A stretch of 6,751 nt of DNA from Nitrospina sp. Lineage in GTDB: Bacteria > Nitrospinota > Nitrospinia > Nitrospinales > VA-1. A program made the translations under genes and the position numbers. Each line of letters starts with the position of its first letter. The stretch's first letter is position 1. The notes beneath the pieces are model-generated. The model did no database searches, had not been told where the DNA came from, and saw nothing but the letters and a program-made list of their open reading frames with translations. The stretch lies in NCBI GenBank assembly GCA_003545625.1, contig DODH01000113.1, positions 1 to 6,751 of the forward strand. The letters run 5' to 3'. This document shows, piece after piece, positions 6,625 to 6,751 of the stretch.

Positions 6625-6751
6625 CAGCTCAGTATGTGGATGAAGAAAGGGCAGGTAAGGATTCTTTTTTCCTTCCGCTCGGCGCCGGCGAGCCGCCGGT
6701 GGTAATGAGCAATAGCTTTATTTGGCGAGCAAAGAGTTTTGGCGCTTAACG
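6625..6751. other. Non-coding right edge with GC-rich hairpin block
   Basis: No gene is supported here. A 27-bp block, 6676-6702, has 24 G or C bases, well above its surroundings. It contains inverted repeat CCGGCG (6685-6690) / CGCCGG (6694-6699) with a 3-nt loop. There is no T-run after it on either transcript, so it is not a standard intrinsic terminator. The segment should include the selO promoter on the minus strand; TTGCTC near 6725-6730 is a possible -35, but no good -10 follows. The stretch 6703-6751 shows nothing else I can name. Confidence 0.4.
6685..6699. repeat. GC-rich inverted repeat upstream of selO
   Basis: CCGGCG, loop AGC, CGCCGG: a perfect 6-bp stem, extendable by a G:T pair and a C:G pair to 6683-6701. 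It lies inside the block of 89% G+C. It may be part of a dispersed repeat or a structured leader of selO. Confidence 0.5.

Noticed and set aside
6676..6702. GC-rich hairpin as an intrinsic terminator
   Set aside because: No T-run follows the stem on either strand; the T-run at 6665-6670 precedes it on the plus strand and reads as A on the minus strand.
6634..6705. 23-codon plus-strand frame starting at ATG 6634 across the GC-rich block
   Set aside because: Very short, no Shine-Dalgarno, arginine/serine-rich text typical of GC-rich non-coding sequence.

Overview
The window is dense bacterial protein-coding sequence with short intergenic gaps. Its general style (a DjlA-like J-domain protein, CorC/CNNM transporters, a SelO pseudokinase, ThiL, and AT-leaning third positions outside one GC-rich block) suggests a Gram-negative bacterium. 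The Nitrospinota or a deltaproteobacterial lineage is possible, but this is a guess from protein character and not from a marker gene.

Layout. At the left edge a small Dabb-domain protein runs leftward off the window (1-266, minus, 3' end missing). A 129-bp divergent gap separates it from a TerB/J-domain co-chaperone (396-1118, plus). That gene meets a leftward block tail to tail, with the two stop codons overlapping by 4 nt. Read in transcription order from the right, the block is selO (6624-5116, protein AMPylase), a 76-residue orphan protein (5081-4851), thiL (4812-3799, thiamine-monophosphate kinase), a 105-bp gap with an imperfect inverted repeat, and then two tandem CNNM/CorC-family membrane proteins (3693-2392 and 2392-1115) that share one base. 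The right edge (6625-6751) has no gene I can support and holds a very GC-rich hairpin block.

How the genes relate. The gaps of 34, 38, 105 and -1 nt on one strand fit a single operon, or two with a break in the 105-bp gap. The products cover unrelated housekeeping functions: redox-linked protein AMPylation, thiamine diphosphate synthesis, and divalent-cation or sodium transport. The only tight functional pairing is the two overlapping CNNM paralogues. Several genes appear to start with TTG (selO, the first CNNM gene), so some N-termini are uncertain.

I see no RNA gene, CRISPR array, transposase, phage gene or toxin-antitoxin pair, and no strong evidence for an undescribed system. The points most worth a second look are the orphan 76-residue protein, the diverged CNNM pair, and the GC-rich repeat-like block at the right edge.
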